A stretch of DNA of 6,906 nt, taken from Dialister sp. (GTDB lineage: Bacteria > Bacillota > Negativicutes > Veillonellales > Dialisteraceae). The notes under the pieces are model-generated. The model did not search any database. It was not told the DNA's origin and worked only from the letters and a program-made list of their open reading frames with translations. How positions within the stretch are numbered: position 1 is the first letter of the stretch; every line of letters starts with the position of its first letter. Position numbers and translations under genes: made by a program. Shown piece by piece: positions 4,964 through 6,906 of the stretch. Location: positions 1 to 6,906 of the forward strand of contig JAIJLI010000110.1 in NCBI GenBank assembly GCA_022722495.1, in the 5' to 3' direction.

Positions 4964-6906
4964 ATGGGAAAGTATCGTCTGAAGTCCCGACAGGCGGGAT
5001 CTGTCATCACTTTGATGGAGATCGACACAGAGAGCCGCGCATGGTACATCAAGGCCGACCATAAAGAAGCCGCATTGAAGGCGCTCAAAGATATGGGGCC
5101 GGCTTTGGCATGCGTGGAAACGATCTATATCAATGGCGATGATGTGTCGAGTGTGGTTTTTGCGCCTGCACCCATGATGGATCCGGATATGCCGCCGGTG
5201 GATTTCCCGCCGCCGGAAGAGCCCATGGAGAGCTACAGCCTTGTGCCGGATATCCCTGTCTTCCCGACCGCTGACGACATCGCCGCGGCGCAGGAAGCGG
5301 AAATGACGGTACCGGCAATGGCAGAAGAGACACCGATGCCGGGGATCTCCATGCCGAGTAGTCTGCCATCTCTTTCGAGCGTCCTGCCGAAGAGTGCTTT
5401 CATAGCGCCCGCACCCGCTGCCAAAAAAAGCGGCGCAGTGAATGGCATATACCTTGGCAGGAAGCATATCACAGGAGAGGCCATCGAGATCCGCAGCGTA
5501 AATGAAGAGAAGGATGGTGTCATTTTTGTCGGCACGGTGATCTCTATCGAGGTCCGTGAGCTTCGCAGCAAAAAGAAGCTCCTTCTCATGAATCTGGCCG
5601 ATGAAACGAATGGCATCCCGTGCAAGAAATTTTTCGACCGTCCCGAGGAGGCAGAAGCTGTCGAGTCTTTGAAGCCGGGGACGACAGTCAAGGTGCGCGG
5701 CAATGTGCGCCTCGACAAGTACTCCGGCGGGCTTGTGCTAGAGCTGTCTCAGATGGAAAAGGGAGAGACAGTCAAGATCGACCACGAAGACAATTACGAG
5801 ACGCCGCGCGTCGAGCTCCATCTGCATACGAAGATGAGCCTCGATGGTCTTATCGACAATGAAGAGATCATCAAGACGGCAGCAAAGTGGCATCATCCGG
5901 CGGTCGCGATCACAGACCATGGCGTCATTCAGGCATTCCCGAAGATCCAGGATCTCGCAGATAAGTATCACCAGAAGGTCATCTATGGCATGGAGGGGTA
6001 CATGATCGATGAGATCCCGGCAGATCCGGACGCCGACCGCCAGCAGTACGGTCATATCATCATCCTTGCGAAGAACATCACCGGCCTGCGCAACCTGTAC
6101 CGCATGGTGACACTGTCGCACCTCAAATTTTACAGAAAACGTCCGCTCATCCCCAAGCCCATTCTGGAAGAGCTTCACGAAGGCTTGATCTACGGCTCCG
6201 CCTGCGTCATGGGAGAATTCTTCCGTGCGGTTCTTGCGGGGGAAAGCGATGAGGAACTCATCCAAAAAGCCAAGTTCTACGATTACCTCGAAGTCCAGCC
6301 GCTCGGGAACAATGAATTCCTCATCAATGACGACAAGTATGGCAAGATCAATACGAAGAAGGACTTAGAGGATCTGAACCGCAAGGTCATCGAGATCGCC
6401 GACAAGGCAGGGATGCCCTGCTGCGCGACATCCGACGCCCATTACATGTTTGCGGAAGATCAGAGAAATCGTGACATTCTCCTCTCGAACTGGGAGAAAC
6501 CGGGGAAGATCGAGTCCCATCCGCCCGTTTACATCCGTACCACACAGGAAATGCTGGACGAATTCAGCTACCTTCCCAAAGAAAAGGCCATCGAGATCGT
6601 CATCACGAATACAAGAAGGATCGCCGAGCAGTGCGAGGTCCTGAAGCCTTTGGCCGAAGAGTGGAAATCCTACAACCCGAAAATCGCAGGCGCAGATGAG
6701 AAGCTGGTCAAGATGTGCTACGACAATGCGAAGGCCATCTACGGCGACCCGCTCCCGAAGGTCGTACAGGACCGCCTGACGCTCGAACTCACGCCGATCA
6801 TCAATCACGGCTACGGTGTCCTCTACTACATCGCGCACAAGCTCGTCAAGCACTCGAATGATCGCGGCTACCTTGTCGGCTCGCGAGGCTCTGTCGGCTC
6901 CTCCTT
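4964..6906 (+). CDS. polC: DNA polymerase III alpha subunit, PolC type, without the exonuclease insertion; 3'-truncated by the window edge
   Basis: Main replicative polymerase of Gram-positive-type bacteria; 647 complete codons are visible. Residues 1-66 resemble a shortened PolC N-terminal domain, followed by a Pro/Met-rich, probably disordered linker (about 67-152). The OB domain spans about 158-268 (FVGTVISIEVRELRSKKKLLLMNLAD, then LKPGTTVKVRGNV). The PHP domain starts at RVELHLHTKMSLDG (282-295) and continues through ITDHGVIQAFP, VIYGMEGYM (339-347), GHIIILAKN (363-371), GSACVMGEF and SDAHYM (490-495). In typical PolC a DEDDh 3'-5' exonuclease of nearly 200 residues sits between the 'YGlEa' and 'FHVTLLAqN' segments. 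Here only 19 residues separate E344 from H364, with no 'VVFDVETTGL'-type motif. Predicted PHP metal ligands H286, H288, D294, H319, E344, H364, C414, D491 and H493 are all present. The frame ends in YLVGSRGSVGSS, the conserved entry to the palm; the catalytic aspartates lie beyond the window. A near-consensus ribosome binding site sets the ATG start. Confidence 0.95.
   Translation, partial: MGKYRLKSRQAGSVITLMEIDTESRAWYIKADHKEAALKALKDMGPALACVETIYINGDDVSSVVFAPAPMMDPDMPPVDFPPPEEPMESYSLVPDIPVFPTADDIAAAQEAEMTVPAMAEETPMPGISMPSSLPSLSSVLPKSAFIAPAPAAKKSGAVNGIYLGRKHITGEAIEIRSVNEEKDGVIFVGTVISIEVRELRSKKKLLLMNLADETNGIPCKKFFDRPEEAEAVESLKPGTTVKVRGNVRLDKYSGGLVLELSQMEKGETVKIDHEDNYETPRVELHLHTKMSLDGLIDNEEIIKTAAKWHHPAVAITDHGVIQAFPKIQDLADKYHQKVIYGMEGYMIDEIPADPDADRQQYGHIIILAKNITGLRNLYRMVTLSHLKFYRKRPLIPKPILEELHEGLIYGSACVMGEFFRAVLAGESDEELIQKAKFYDYLEVQPLGNNEFLINDDKYGKINTKKDLEDLNRKVIEIADKAGMPCCATSDAHYMFAEDQRNRDILLSNWEKPGKIESHPPVYIRTTQEMLDEFSYLPKEKAIEIVITNTRRIAEQCEVLKPLAEEWKSYNPKIAGADEKLVKMCYDNAKAIYGDPLPKVVQDRLTLELTPIINHGYGVLYYIAHKLVKHSNDRGYLVGSRGSVGSS

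Noticed and set aside
4910..5467. 185-residue open frame on the minus strand over the polC start
   Set aside because: Its translation is rich in His, Arg and Cys with no recognisable domain, and it lies antisense to conserved PolC N-terminal and linker sequence. No ribosome binding site was evident.

Overview
The window reads as chromosomal DNA of a Bacillota (Firmicutes) bacterium. It carries polC, the Gram-positive-type replicative polymerase, the comEC-holA gene pair that is common in that phylum, and a VanW-family surface protein. By eye the base composition is moderately GC-rich, with many GC-ending codons. That argues against a low-GC Bacillus, Staphylococcus or Mycoplasma and would suit a Negativicutes or Clostridia lineage, but this is an inference and the genus cannot be fixed from the sequence.

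Layout, all genes on the + strand: (1) 1-1829, the 3' part of comEC (DNA-uptake channel), cut by the left edge; (2) 2006-3007, holA (clamp-loader delta subunit); (3) 3318-4706, a membrane-anchored VanW/G5-type envelope protein with a TTG start; (4) 4964-6906, the 5' part of polC (DNA polymerase III alpha, PolC type), cut by the right edge. Three intergenic gaps (about 176, 310 and 257 bp) separate them. No tRNA, rRNA, CRISPR array or transposase gene is visible, and I found no convincing promoter or classical hairpin-plus-T-run terminator.

Two genes, holA and polC, belong to the chromosomal replisome: delta loads the sliding clamp and PolC copies DNA on it. comEC brings single-stranded DNA into the cell. 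The VanW protein is an envelope factor with no evident mechanistic link to its neighbours.

Two things stand out. First, this PolC lacks the DEDDh 3'-5' proofreading exonuclease that is normally inserted inside its PHP domain. Only 19 residues separate PHP residues that are normally about 200 apart, while all nine canonical PHP metal-ligand positions look intact. Second, each gap is built largely from degenerate 7-bp tandem repeats. In all three gaps a G/purine-rich array begins at or within a few bases of the upstream stop codon, and a C/pyrimidine-rich array of related units in reverse orientation lies 45-75 bp before the next start codon. Between them sit other repeats: a 146-bp element with 32-bp inverted ends, and a 36/37-bp GC-stem palindrome present twice in opposite orientations. 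The ComEC C-terminal metallo-beta-lactamase-like domain also appears to have lost its metal-binding motif.
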